Source of the DNA: Orychophragmus violaceus
Taxonomy: Eukaryota; Streptophyta; Magnoliopsida; Brassicales; Brassicaceae
Reading direction: 5' to 3'
Assembly: GCA_030180135.1 (NCBI GenBank)
Contig: CM058235.1
Span: 95,643,506 to 95,707,505 of the forward strand
DNA length: 64,000 bases
Part shown: positions 22,047 through 32,932 of the stretch, piece after piece
How positions within the stretch are numbered: the first letter of the stretch is position 1
Layout: every line of letters starts with the position of its first letter
The notes under the pieces: generated by a model
What the model saw: only the letters and a program-made list of their open reading frames with translations
What the model was told of the DNA's origin: nothing
Database searches by the model: none
Position numbers and translations under genes: made by a program

Positions 22047-25000
22047 ATGACTACTACAAGCACTCAAAACACATTCTCGATCCGGTCTGTTCTCGAGAAG
22101 GAGAAGCTGACTGGAACGAACTTCCTGACATGGTCAAGGAACTTGAGGCTGGTCCTCAAGCAGGAGAAGAAGGATTACGTCCTTCGAGATCCCCTCCCCG
22201 AGAGGCCTCTTGCCAATGCTGCCAGGACTCTGCACAATGCTTGGGAAAAGCATTCGTCAGATGAAAATGATGTTTATTGCCTGATGTTGGTGACAATGAC
22301 TCCTGAGCTGCAAAAACAGTTCGAAAGTGTATTGTCTCCAATCGAGATCATGGCAAGCCTGAAATCGCTTTTTCAGGAGCAGGCTAGGACCGAGAGGTTC
22401 CAGACAGTTAAGAACCTCTTGGACTGTAAGTTGGCTGCGAATGCGGCAGTGAGTCCTCATGTGTTGAAGATGATGGGTTATCTCGATCATCTTCACAAAC
22501 TCGACTGCCCAATCAGCCAGGAACTTGCCTGCGACATCATTCTGCAGTCTTTACCTGCAAGCTATGATCAGTTCATTCTGAACTTTAACATGCATGGCTT
22601 GAGTAAGACACTGCCTGAGCTTCACGGAATGCTCAAGACTGCAGAGCCCAACTTGAAGAAACCCGCCAAGGACCCCAATGTACTTATGGTACAGAAGGGC
22701 AAGGGGTTTAAGAAGTTTTCTGCTAAGGATAAGGGAAAGGCCAAGGGTGTCCAAGTCGTGGACAAGGACACGCCAAAGCCCAAGCCCAAGTCCAAGGCTG
22801 GGCCTACTGACATGTGCAGGTTCTGCAAAGAACTGGGGCATTGGAGAAGAGATTGTAAGAAATTCCAGGAAGGTCTAAAGGAATTAAAGAAGAAGACTTT
22901 CGAGACTTCTTCATCAGGTATTTTTGTTATAGAAGTTAATACAACTACTTCTGATAATACCTCATGGGTCATGGATACTGGTTGTGGGGCTCATATTTGT
23001 ACTAATATGCAGGCACTCAGCAACAGTAGAAGGCTGAAGCAAGGACAAGTAGAGCTACGAGTTGGGAATGGAGCGAAAGTTTCAGCACTAGCTGTAGGAA
23101 CTTACTTGTTGTCTTTACCTTCGGGATTGATTTTAGAACTTAATAATTGTTATTTTGTACCTGCTATAAGCAGAAATATTATTTCAATTTCTTTGTTGGA
23201 TTTGGAAGGTTATGATTTTTCAGTTAAGAATAAATTATGTTCCTTCAATCGCAACAATTTGTTCTATGGTTCTGCCCCTCTTACGAATGGGCTTTACATA
23301 CTCGATCAATCCGCGCCAATTTATAACATTAATACAAAACGGTTTAAACCTAATGAGGAAAACCGAACGTTTCTATGGCATTGTCGTTTAGGGCACATCA
23401 GCGAGAAACGCATCAAGAGGCTCCATTCGAATGGACTTCTTGGCTCATTTGACTTTGAGTCATGTGAGAAATGCGAATCCTGCATGATGGGCAAAATGAC
23501 ACGGGCCCCCTTTAATAAACCTAACGAGAGGGCCAGTGACTTATTGGGCCTGATACACACTGATGTGTGTGGCCCAATGTCCACAAATGCAAGAGGAAAC
23601 TATCAGTACTTCATTACCTTCACTGATGATTTCAGTAGGTATGGATATGTTTATTTGATGAAACATAAGTCTGAATCTTTTGAGAAGTTCAGAGAATTCC
23701 AAAATGAAGTACAGAACCAACTTGGCAAAAGCATTAAGGCTCTTCGGTCCGACCGAGGAGGAGAATACTTAAGCCAGGAATTCAGTGATCATCTGAGAGA
23801 GTGTGGGATCGTATCCCAACTCACTCCTCCTGGAACACCTCAATGGAATGGTGTGTCTGAGAGGAGAAATCGGACCTTATTGGATATGGTTCGATCTATG
23901 ATGAGTCACACAGACCTTCCAATATCCCTTTGGGGATATGCTCTGCTAACAGCAGTGTTCACTCTAAATAGAGCGCCATCAAAAGCAGTAGCAAAGACAC
24001 CATATGAATTATGGACTGGAGAAGCTCCAGTGCTGTCTTATCTAAGAATTTGGGGTTGTGAAGCCTATGTTAAGAGATTAATCTCAGATAAGCTTACACC
24101 AAAATCTGACAAATGCTACTTCATTGGTTATCCACGGGAAACCAAGGCTTATTACTTCTATCTACGTTCCGAGAACAAGATCTTTGTTGCCCGGGATTGT
24201 AACTTTCTTGAGAGAGAGTTTCTCTCTAAGAAAGACAGTGGGAGTAAGGTACTGCTTGAAGAAATTCAAGATGAACAGGATACTGCTCAACCTAATGAGG
24301 AAGAGCAGCAGGAGGATCTACAAGAAATTGTAGAGCCTGAACCTGTAGTACCTGAAGTTCGAAGATCCGGGAGGATCCGTCACGAACCCGAGAGATATCA
24401 AGGATTCCTCGTGACTGACTGTCATGATCTTTTGATCATTGATGGTGATGAACCATCGAACTTCAATCAAGCCATGATGGGCCCAGATTCCTCTAAGTGG
24501 CGCAAGGCCACTGATTCCGAAATGGACTCCATGTCGGTCAACCAAGTCTTTTCGTTGGTTGACTTACCCGCTGGTGTAAAAGCCATCGAGTGCAAATGGA
24601 TCTTCAAGAAGAAGATTGACGTGGATGGAAATGTCCAGATTTATAAAGCCAGGTTGGTGGCAAAAGGTTTCAGACAAGTTCACGGTGTGGACTACGATGA
24701 AACCTATTCACCGGTGGCTATGATGAAATCTATTCGGATTCTACTAGCAACTGCAGCTTTTCATGATTATGAAATTTGGCAGATGGACGTGAAAACCGCC
24801 TTCCTGAATGGTATTCTGGAAGAGGATGTGTATATGACACAACCTGACGGTTACATAGATCCAAAGAATGCTGGGAAGGTATGCAAGCTTCATAAATCCA
24901 TTTATGGATTGAAGCAAGCATCGAGGAGCTGGAATCTTCGTTTTGATGAAGCGATCAAGCAATTTGACTTCATCAGAAACGAAGAAGAACAATGCGTGTA

Positions 25001-26024
25001 TAAGAAAACTAGTGGGAGCAAAATCGTTTTTCTTATCCTGTATGTCGATGACATACTGCTTCTCGGAAACGACATTCCAATGCTGAAGTCTGTAAAGGAC
25101 TGGCTCGGAAGTTGTTTTTCCATGAAAGACATGGGTGAAGCCGCATACGTTCTTGGAATTAGGATCTATCGGGATAGACCTAAGAGGCTGATAGGCTTGT
25201 GTCAAGACTCATACATTGACAAAGTCCTACAAAGATTCAGCATGAAAGATTCCAAGAAGGGCTTCACGCCAATGGTACATGGCACAACGCTAAGCAAGAA
25301 GCAGAGCCCTACGACGGCTGCTGAGCTCGAGCGTATGAAGAACATTCCCTATGCATCTGCAATAGGATCTGTTATGTATGCCATGATCTGTACTCGTCCT
25401 GATGTTGCTTATGCATTGAGCATGACGAGTAGATACCAGTCAAATCCAGGTGAAAACCATTGGATTGCCGTAAAGAATATCTTGAAGTATCTAAGACATA
25501 CTAAGGATAAGTTCTTAGTGTACGGTGGAAGTGATGTGCTTAAAGTCAGTGGATTCACAGACGCAAGTTTCCAGACAGACACAGATGATTTCCGGTCACA
25601 GTCCGGTTATATCTTTTGTCTGAATGGCGGTGCAGTAAGTTGGAGAAGCTCCAAGCAGGACACCGTTGCTGATTCCACCACAGAAGCTGAATATATCGCC
25701 GCCTCAGAAGCAGCGAAGGAAGCTGTTTGGATACGAAAGTTCATTATGGAACTAGGTGTGATACCAGATGCGGCTGAGCCTCTGGCACTGTTTTGTGACA
25801 ACAATGGTGCTATAGCTCAGGCAAAGGAACCAAGATCACACCAGAAATCCAAACATGTTCAAAGAAGATATCACTTGATACGTGACATCATTAATAGAAA
25901 GGAAGTCAAGATCAGCCGAGTTCCGACAGATGATAATGTCGCTGATCCGTTGACAAAGCCACTCCCAAGGCCTAAGCTCGAGTTCCTGACTGAAGCTGTA
26001 GGCATTAGAAACATTGAAATGTAA
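22047..26024 (+). CDS. Copia Gag-Pol polyprotein (1325 aa), C1
   Basis: A single frame encodes the whole replication machinery. Gag occupies about residues 1-290, with the N-terminus TFSIRSVLEKEKL and a zinc knuckle CRFCKELGHWRRDC (about 257-270). The aspartic protease motif DTGCGAHIC starts near D310. The GAG-pre-integrase HHCC region begins at HCRLGHI (about 445) and ends CEKCESC. The integrase triad is D506, D569 and E605 (35-residue spacing). RT runs about 830-1075 with KARLVAKGF, MDVKTAFLNG and YVDD (about 999-1002). RNase H carries VADSTTEAEYIAAS, and VADPLTKPLP follows near the end. The gene order is diagnostic of Ty1/Copia and the length is typical. The ATG follows a splice-acceptor-like tract. 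Host factors supply transcription. I see no frameshift or stop, so I judge it potentially active. Confidence 0.97.
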   Translation: MTTTSTQNTFSIRSVLEKEKLTGTNFLTWSRNLRLVLKQEKKDYVLRDPLPERPLANAARTLHNAWEKHSSDENDVYCLMLVTMTPELQKQFESVLSPIEIMASLKSLFQEQARTERFQTVKNLLDCKLAANAAVSPHVLKMMGYLDHLHKLDCPISQELACDIILQSLPASYDQFILNFNMHGLSKTLPELHGMLKTAEPNLKKPAKDPNVLMVQKGKGFKKFSAKDKGKAKGVQVVDKDTPKPKPKSKAGPTDMCRFCKELGHWRRDCKKFQEGLKELKKKTFETSSSGIFVIEVNTTTSDNTSWVMDTGCGAHICTNMQALSNSRRLKQGQVELRVGNGAKVSALAVGTYLLSLPSGLILELNNCYFVPAISRNIISISLLDLEGYDFSVKNKLCSFNRNNLFYGSAPLTNGLYILDQSAPIYNINTKRFKPNEENRTFLWHCRLGHISEKRIKRLHSNGLLGSFDFESCEKCESCMMGKMTRAPFNKPNERASDLLGLIHTDVCGPMSTNARGNYQYFITFTDDFSRYGYVYLMKHKSESFEKFREFQNEVQNQLGKSIKALRSDRGGEYLSQEFSDHLRECGIVSQLTPPGTPQWNGVSERRNRTLLDMVRSMMSHTDLPISLWGYALLTAVFTLNRAPSKAVAKTPYELWTGEAPVLSYLRIWGCEAYVKRLISDKLTPKSDKCYFIGYPRETKAYYFYLRSENKIFVARDCNFLEREFLSKKDSGSKVLLEEIQDEQDTAQPNEEEQQEDLQEIVEPEPVVPEVRRSGRIRHEPERYQGFLVTDCHDLLIIDGDEPSNFNQAMMGPDSSKWRKATDSEMDSMSVNQVFSLVDLPAGVKAIECKWIFKKKIDVDGNVQIYKARLVAKGFRQVHGVDYDETYSPVAMMKSIRILLATAAFHDYEIWQMDVKTAFLNGILEEDVYMTQPDGYIDPKNAGKVCKLHKSIYGLKQASRSWNLRFDEAIKQFDFIRNEEEQCVYKKTSGSKIVFLILYVDDILLLGNDIPMLKSVKDWLGSCFSMKDMGEAAYVLGIRIYRDRPKRLIGLCQDSYIDKVLQRFSMKDSKKGFTPMVHGTTLSKKQSPTTAAELERMKNIPYASAIGSVMYAMICTRPDVAYALSMTSRYQSNPGENHWIAVKNILKYLRHTKDKFLVYGGSDVLKVSGFTDASFQTDTDDFRSQSGYIFCLNGGAVSWRSSKQDTVADSTTEAEYIAASEAAKEAVWIRKFIMELGVIPDAAEPLALFCDNNGAIAQAKEPRSHQKSKHVQRRYHLIRDIINRKEVKISRVPTDDNVADPLTKPLPRPKLEFLTEAVGIRNIEM

Positions 26025-26879
26025 TCTAAATTTGAGTGGGAGTTTTGTGAGCTTTATTTTAGTTATTTGATATGTTCTTGTAAAACATTGTTTTATGTTT
26101 TAATGAAATTATTATTTCAAGATTATTTTAACTGTGATGAAATAATCGTTCCAAAATGATATGAACCATTTTATAGGTCATCGAAGTAAATGACTTGATC
26201 TTGAGTCATCGAAGTCATTTAGCTTGATCATGAGACCCTATATTTGATAGATGTTTTATATCATCCCGTCCCCAGTCGAAGGTTGTTGAAATTGGAACAT
26301 CAACAACCGTGTGAGACTGGATTGGTACGTGACTTATGACAAAGTCTTAATGTGTCATAGATGCACGGCATCAAAGTCAGTACATAGGTGTATGTTGGGA
26401 ACATACGACCGGACAAGACCCGCTTATAAGAACTCTTCAGGATATTTATATCTGTGTCATAAGAGATTCTTACTACGACTATAGAGTATAGTCCTTAGAC
26501 CTGAGTTCACATGCATGTGACTGCACATGGACTGATGTACTTTGATCATTGTCTAACGCTATCGTTCTGTGATAGCTATAAGGACCTTGTTTGGGTACAT
26601 CATGAAATGAGTAGTTTACAGTGATGGAACAAGATGGGATTTGTCCCTCCAATATAAATGGAGTGAATATCTCTAGGCCAATCGGAGATTTGAATACTGG
26701 AAAACGCATGGCCATGCTCAAACGGACTTTCCCGAGTCGTTTGGATTGTCAGTATCAAATCAGAGTTCGATGAACAAGATTAGGCTTTATAAGGATGACA
26801 CTAATCTTGCCTTATGACTAATCGAGATATTGAGACGAAAGGGATTATGAATACAGAGATTCCAGTTCAAGTGGGAGAT
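26025..26879 (+). other. C1 3' untranslated region and polypurine tract
   Basis: 855 bp lie between the pol stop and the 3' LTR. The polypurine tract aagtgggaga (26869-26878) primes plus-strand synthesis. The region is conserved with C2 and D and contains an antisense open frame of 78 codons from its first ATG (minus strand, within 26479-26721) whose status is uncertain. Confidence 0.8.
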
Positions 26880-27508
26880 TGTTGGAATTGTGTCCAGCAA
26901 TCTCTGTACTGTCTCTATAACGTAAGAGTATGTCAGTGATCAGACATAAGTCATACAATACTGGGGGTCATGATGGCTTGCTAGAGTCCGCTCATGATCT
27001 ATAAGTCTTGGACTTATTGCCTTTATTGTATGATCCCATATGGGTCACACGCTTAAGCTAGCAGGAAATAATGTTGGAACGGCATAGCAGAAGTACGACA
27101 AAAGTGCTAGGCATTTGTCGTACTAAGAGAGAATGAATAATGGGTCTGATTAAATGGAATTTAATCAGATTGGGCCCAAAAGCCCAAAAGAGAAAGAGAA
27201 GGCTTTTAATGACTAAAAGCCAAAGTCTCTTCCTCTCTAACCGAACCCTAGCCGCGATTTCTCTCCTCTCTCTGCGCCCCATCTCAGCTCGGTCTAGCAA
27301 CCAGTTTCCTGTGATTGCGTGTGTGAGCCTTTGGAGGATCCATCTCTCGGTGTATCTCCCTGATCATTGACCTGTTCATCAATTCCGCTGCAAACAAACA
27401 GGTAAAAGGTGAGATCATATGTTTCTAAATAAGAACACCTAGATCTAATGCATGTTTAGGTTGATATCAATACGAGAATTGAATCAGGATCAACCAAAAC
27501 TTCCAACA
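26880..27508 (+). repeat. C1 3' LTR (629 bp)
   Basis: It appears identical to the 5' LTR at 19746-20374. It is followed by ATCTC, the second copy of the target duplication, and then by the rest of the C2 LTR. Confidence 0.95.
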
Positions 27509-27513
27509 ATCTC

Positions 27514-28100
27514 AACCTAAACATACAGATCTAGGTTCTCTTGATTAGAATCATAACATGATCTCACCTTTTACCTGTTTGTTGCAGCGGAAGGAATAGA
27601 ACAGGTCAGAGATCAGATAGATGCACCGAGGGATGAATCCTCCAAAGGTTCACACACGCGATCACAGGAATGGCTGCTAGACCACAAGGAGAGAGGCGCG
27701 CAGAGGGAGAGAGGATTCGCGGCTAGGGTTCGGGTTAGGAGAAAGAGATTTGGCTTTTGATCATTAAAAGCCTTCTCTTTCCCTTTTGGGCTTATGGGCC
27801 CAAAACACCAATCTGATTAAATCCCATTTAATCAGACCCATTAATCTTTCTCTCTTAGTACGACAAATGCCTGGCACTTTTGTCGTACTTCTGCTAAGCC
27901 GTTCCAATACATTTTCCTGTTAGCTTATGCGTGTGACCCATATGGGATCATATAATAAAGGCAATAAGTCCATGACTTATAGATCATGAGCGGACTCTAG
28001 CAAGCCATCATGATCCCCAGTATTATATGACTTATGTCTGATCTCGACATACTCTTACTTTCTAGAGACAGTACCGAGATTACTGGACACAATTCCAACA
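27514..28100 (-). repeat. C2 3' LTR, main fragment right of C1
   Basis: 587 bp match 34618-35204. Together with 19698-19745 this rebuilds the 635-bp LTR. The purine-tract complement atctcccactt follows at 28101-28111. Confidence 0.95.
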
Positions 28101-28954
28101 ATCTCCCACTTGTACTGGAATCTCTGTATTCATAATCCTTTTGTCTCAATATCTCGATTAGTCATAAGGCAAGATTGGTGTCATCCTTATAAAGCCTAAT
28201 CTTGTTCATCGGACTCTGATTTGATACTGACAATCCAAACGACTCGGGAAAGTCCGTTTGAGCATGGCCATGCGTTTTCCAGTATTCAAATCTCCGATTG
28301 GCCTAGAGATATTCACTCCATTTATATTGGAGGGACAAATCCCATCTTGTTCCATCACTGTAAACTACTCATTTCATGATGTACCCAAACAAGGTCCTTA
28401 TAGCTATCACAGAACGATAGCGTTAGACAATGATCAAAGTACATCAGTCCATGTGCAGTCACATGCATGTGAACTCAGGTCTAAGGACTATACTCTATAG
28501 TCGTAGTAAGAATCTCTTATGACACAGATATAAATATCCTGAAGAGTTCTTATAAGCGGGTCTTGTCCGGTCGTATGTTCCCAACATACACCTATGTACT
28601 GACTTTGATGCCGCGCATCTATGACACACTGAGACTTTGTCATAAGTCACGTACCAATCCAATCTCACACGGTTGTTGGTGTTCCAATTTCAACAACCTT
28701 CGACTAGGGACAGGATGATATAAAACATTTATCAAATATAGGGCCTCATGATCAAGCTAAATGACTTTGATGACTCAAGATCAAGTCACTTACTTCGATG
28801 ACCTATATAATGCTTTTTATCATTTTGGAACGATTATTTCATCACAGTTAAAATAATCCTGAAATAATAATTTCATTAAAACATAAAATAATGTTTTACA
28901 AGAACATATCAAATAACTAAAATAAAGCTCACAAAACTCCCACTCAAATTTAGA
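28101..28954 (-). other. C2 3' untranslated region and polypurine tract
   Basis: This is the counterpart of 26025-26879 in C1. The polypurine-tract complement is 28101-28111. An open frame antisense to the element (ATG at 28264, stop at 28500) encodes the same 78-residue sequence as in C1. Confidence 0.8.
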
Positions 28955-31900
28955 TTACATTTCAATGTTTCTAATGCCTACAGCTTCAGTTAGGAACTCG
29001 AGCTTAGGCCTTGGGAGTGGCTTTGTCAACGGATCAGCGACATTATCATCTGTCGGAACTCGGCTGATCTTGACTTCCTTTCTATTAATGATGTCACGTA
29101 TCAAGTGATATCTTCTTTGAACATGCTTGGATTTCTGGTGTGATCTTGGTTCCTTTGCCTGAGCTATAGCACCATTGTTGTCACAAAACAGTGCCAGAGG
29201 CTCAGCCGCATCTGGTATCACACCTAGTTCCATAATGAACTTTCGTATCCAAACAGCTTCCTTCGCTGCTTCCGAGGCGGCGATATATTCAGCTTCTGTA
29301 GTGGAATCAGCAACGGTGTCCTGCTTGGAGCTTCTCCAACTTACTGCACCGCCATTCAGACAAAAGACATAACCGGACTGTGACCGGAAATCATCTGTGT
29401 CTGTCTGGAAACTTGCGTCCGTGAATCCACTGACTTTAAGCACATCACTTCCACCGTACACCAAGAATTTATCCTTAGTATGTCTTAGATACTTCAAGAT
29501 ATTCTTTACGGCAATCCAATGGTTTTCACCTGGATTTGACTGGTATCTACTCGTCATGCTCAATGCATAAGCAACATCAGGACGAGTACAGATCATGGCA
29601 TACATGACAGATCCTATTGCAGATGCATAAGGAATATTCTTCATGCGCTCAAGCTCAGCAGCCGACGTGGGGCTCTGCTTCTTGCTTAGCGTTGTGCCAT
29701 GTACCATTGGCGTGAAGCCCTTCTTGGAATCTTTCATGCTGAATCTTTGTAGGACTTTGTCAATGTATGAGTCTTGACACAAGCCTATCAGCCTCTTAGG
29801 TCTATCCCGATAGATCCTAATTCCAAGAACGTATGCGGCTTCACCCATGTCTTTCATGGAAAAACAACTTCCAAGCCAGTCTTTTACGGACTTTAGCATT
29901 GGAACGTCGTTTCCGAGAAGCAGTATGTCATCGACATACAGAATAAGAAATACAATTTTGCTCCCACTAGATTTCTTATACACGCATTGTTCTTCTTCGT
30001 TTCTGATGAAGTCAAATTGCTTGATCGCTTCATCAAAACGAAGATTCCAGCTCCTCGATGCTTGCTTCAATCCATAAATGGATTTATGAAGCTTGCATAC
30101 CTTTCCAGCATTCTTTGGATCTATGTAACCATCAGGTTGTGTCATATACACATCCTCTTCCAGAATACCATTCAGGAAGGCGGTTTTCACGTCCATCTGC
30201 CAAATTTCATAATCATGAAAAGCTGCAGTTGCTAGTAGAATCCGAATAGATTTCATCATAGCCACTGGTGAATAGGTTTCATCGTAGTCCACACCGTGAA
30301 CTTGTCTGAAACCTTTTGCCACCAACCTGGCTTTATAAATCTGGACATTTCCATCCACGTCAATCTTCTTCTTGAAGATCCATTTGCACTCGATGGCTTT
30401 TACACCAGCGGGTAAGTCAACCAACGAAAATACTTGGTTGACCGACATGGAGTCCATTTCGGAATCAGTGGCCTTGCGCCACTTAGAGGAATCTGGGCCC
30501 ATCATGGCTTGATTGAAGTTCGATGGTTCATCACCATCAATGATCAAAAGATCATGACAGTCAGTCACGAGGAATCCTTGATATCTCTCGGGTTCGTGAC
30601 GGATCCTCCCGGATCTTCGAACTTCAGGTACTACAGGTTCAGGCTCTACAATTTCTTGTAGGTCCTCCTGCTGCTCTTCCTGATTAGGTTGAGCAGTATC
30701 CTGTTCATCTTGAATTTCTTCAAGCAGTACCTTACTCCCACTGTCTTTCTTAGAGAGAAACTCCCTCTCAAGAAAGTTACAATCCCGGGCAACAAAGATC
30801 TTGTTCTCGGAACGTAGATAAAAGTAATAAGCCTTGGTTTCCCGTGGATAACCAATGAAGTAGCATTTATCAGATTTTGGTGTAAGCTTATCTGAGATTA
30901 ATCTCTTAACATAGGCTTCACAACCCCAAATTCTTAGATAAGACAGCACTGGAGCTTCTCCAGTCCATAATTCATATGGTGTCTTTGCTACTGCTTTTGA
31001 TGGCGCTCTGTTTAGAGTGAACACTGCTGTTAGCAGAGCATATCCCCAAAGGGATATTGGAAGGTCTGTGTGACTCATCATAGATCGAACCATATCCAAT
31101 AAGGTCCGATTTCTCCTCTCAGACACACCATTCCATTGAGGTGTTCCAGGAGGAGTGAGTTGGGATACGATCCCACACTCTCTCAGATGATCACTGAATT
31201 CCTGGCTTAAGTATTCTCCTCCTCGGTCGGACCGAAGAGCCTTAATGCTTTTGCCAAGTTGGTTCTGTACTTCATTTTGGAATTCTCTGAACTTCTCAAA
31301 AGATTCAGACTTATGTTTCATCAAATAAACATATCCATACCTACTGAAATCATCAGTGAAGGTAATGAAGTACTGATAGTTTCCTCTTGCATTTGTGGAC
31401 ATTGGGCCACACACATCAGTGTGTATCAGGCCCAATAAGTCACTGGCCCTCTCGTTAGGTTTATTAAAGGGGGCCCGTGTCATTTTGCCCATCATGCAGG
31501 ATTCGCATTTCTCACATGACTCAAAGTCAAATGAGCCAAGAAGTCCATTCGAATGGAGCCTCTTGATGCGTTTCTCGCTGATGTGCCCTAAACGACAATG
31601 CCATAGAAACGTTTGGTTTTCCTCATTAGGTTTAAACCGTTTTGTATTAATGTTATAAATTGGCGCGGATTGATCGAGTATGTAAAGCCCATTCGTAAGA
31701 GGGGCAGAACCATAGAACAAATTGTTGCGATTGAAGGAACATAATTTATTCTTAACTGAAAAATCATAACCTTCCAAATCCAACAAAGAAATTGAAATAA
31801 TATTTCTGCTTATAGCAGGTACAAAATAACAATTATTCAGTTCTAAAATCAATCCCGAAGGTAAAGACAACAAGTATGTGCCTACAGCTAGTGCTGAAAC

Positions 31901-32932
31901 TTTCGCTCCATTCCCAACTCGTAGCTCCACTTGTCCTTGCTTCAGCCTTCTACTGTTGCTGAGTGCCTGCATATTAGTACAAATATGAGCCCCACAACCA
32001 GTATCCATGACCCATGAGGTATTATCAGAAGTAGTTGTATTAACTTCTATAACAAAAATACCTGATGAAGAAGTCTCGAAAGTCTTCTTCTTTAATTCCT
32101 TTAGACCTTCCTGGAATTTCTTACAATCTCTTCTCCAATGCCCCAGTTCTTTGCAGAACCTGCACATGTCAGTTGGCCCAGCCTTGGACTTGGGCTTGGG
32201 CTTTGGCGTGTCCTTGTCCGCGACTTGGACAGCCTTGGCCGCTCCCTTATCCTTAGCAGAGGATTTCTTAAACCCCTTGCCCTTTTGCACCATTAGCACA
32301 TTGGGGTCCTTGGCGGTTTTCCTCAAGTTGGGCTCTGCAGTCTTGAGCATTCCGTGAAGCTCAGGTAGTGTCTTACTCAAGCCATGCATGTTAAAGTTCA
32401 GAATGAACTGATCATAGCTTGCAGGTAAAGACTGCAGAATGATGTCGCAGGCAAGTTCCTGGCTGATTGGGCAGTCGAGTTTCTGAAGATGATCGAGATA
32501 ACCCATCATCTTCAAGACATGAGGACTCACTGCCGCATTCGCAGCCAACTTACAGTCCAAGAGGTTCTTAACTGTCTGGAACCTCTCAGTCCTAGCCTGC
32601 TCCTGAAAAAGCGATTTCAGGCTTGCCATGATCTCGATGGGAGACAATACACTTTCGAACTGCTTTTGCAGCTCAGGAGTCATTGTCACCAACATCAGGC
32701 AATAAACATCATTTTCATCTGACGAATGCTTTTCCCAAGCATTGTGCAGAGTCCTGGCAGCATTGGCAAGAGGCCTCTCGGGGAGGGGATCTCGAAGGAC
32801 ATAATCCTTCTTCTCCTGCTTGAGGACCAGCCTCAAGTTCCTTGACCATGTCAGGAAGTTCGTTCCAGTCAGCTTCTCCTTCTCGAGAACAGACCGGATC
32901 GAGAATGTGTTTTGTGTGCTTGTAGTAGTCAT
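28955..32932 (-). CDS. Copia Gag-Pol polyprotein (1325 aa), C2
   Basis: Same length and domain order as C1: Gag with zinc knuckle (about 257-270), protease DTGCG (about 310), integrase triad near 506, 569 and 605, RT with YVDD (about 999-1002), and RNase H at the C-terminus. Roughly a dozen amino-acid differences from C1 are visible, clustered in the basic linker before the zinc knuckle (about 204-243) and otherwise mostly conservative. No stop or frameshift is seen, so the enzymes could be made. The 3' LTR of this element is split by C1, so its transcript would lack the normal 3' end and new insertions from this copy are unlikely. The coding frame could still supply proteins in trans. Confidence 0.96.
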   Translation of the reverse strand: MTTTSTQNTFSIRSVLEKEKLTGTNFLTWSRNLRLVLKQEKKDYVLRDPLPERPLANAARTLHNAWEKHSSDENDVYCLMLVTMTPELQKQFESVLSPIEIMASLKSLFQEQARTERFQTVKNLLDCKLAANAAVSPHVLKMMGYLDHLQKLDCPISQELACDIILQSLPASYDQFILNFNMHGLSKTLPELHGMLKTAEPNLRKTAKDPNVLMVQKGKGFKKSSAKDKGAAKAVQVADKDTPKPKPKSKAGPTDMCRFCKELGHWRRDCKKFQEGLKELKKKTFETSSSGIFVIEVNTTTSDNTSWVMDTGCGAHICTNMQALSNSRRLKQGQVELRVGNGAKVSALAVGTYLLSLPSGLILELNNCYFVPAISRNIISISLLDLEGYDFSVKNKLCSFNRNNLFYGSAPLTNGLYILDQSAPIYNINTKRFKPNEENQTFLWHCRLGHISEKRIKRLHSNGLLGSFDFESCEKCESCMMGKMTRAPFNKPNERASDLLGLIHTDVCGPMSTNARGNYQYFITFTDDFSRYGYVYLMKHKSESFEKFREFQNEVQNQLGKSIKALRSDRGGEYLSQEFSDHLRECGIVSQLTPPGTPQWNGVSERRNRTLLDMVRSMMSHTDLPISLWGYALLTAVFTLNRAPSKAVAKTPYELWTGEAPVLSYLRIWGCEAYVKRLISDKLTPKSDKCYFIGYPRETKAYYFYLRSENKIFVARDCNFLEREFLSKKDSGSKVLLEEIQDEQDTAQPNQEEQQEDLQEIVEPEPVVPEVRRSGRIRHEPERYQGFLVTDCHDLLIIDGDEPSNFNQAMMGPDSSKWRKATDSEMDSMSVNQVFSLVDLPAGVKAIECKWIFKKKIDVDGNVQIYKARLVAKGFRQVHGVDYDETYSPVAMMKSIRILLATAAFHDYEIWQMDVKTAFLNGILEEDVYMTQPDGYIDPKNAGKVCKLHKSIYGLKQASRSWNLRFDEAIKQFDFIRNEEEQCVYKKSSGSKIVFLILYVDDILLLGNDVPMLKSVKDWLGSCFSMKDMGEAAYVLGIRIYRDRPKRLIGLCQDSYIDKVLQRFSMKDSKKGFTPMVHGTTLSKKQSPTSAAELERMKNIPYASAIGSVMYAMICTRPDVAYALSMTSRYQSNPGENHWIAVKNILKYLRHTKDKFLVYGGSDVLKVSGFTDASFQTDTDDFRSQSGYVFCLNGGAVSWRSSKQDTVADSTTEAEYIAASEAAKEAVWIRKFIMELGVIPDAAEPLALFCDNNGAIAQAKEPRSHQKSKHVQRRYHLIRDIINRKEVKISRVPTDDNVADPLTKPLPRPKLEFLTEAVGIRNIEM

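Larger units (their letters stand above)
19746..27508 (+). mobile_element. Copia C1: complete element nested in the 3' LTR of C2
   Basis: LTRs 19746-20374 and 26880-27508 are both 629 bp, apparently identical, and run TGTTGG...CCAACA. The target duplication is ATCTC (19741-19745 and 27509-27513), and excision restores the C2 LTR exactly as seen at 34570-35204. The primer site follows at 20376 and a purine tract (aagtgggaga) precedes the 3' LTR. The gag-pol frame is complete at 1325 codons. All parts needed for autonomous retrotransposition are present, and the LTR identity indicates very recent insertion. Confidence 0.97.
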
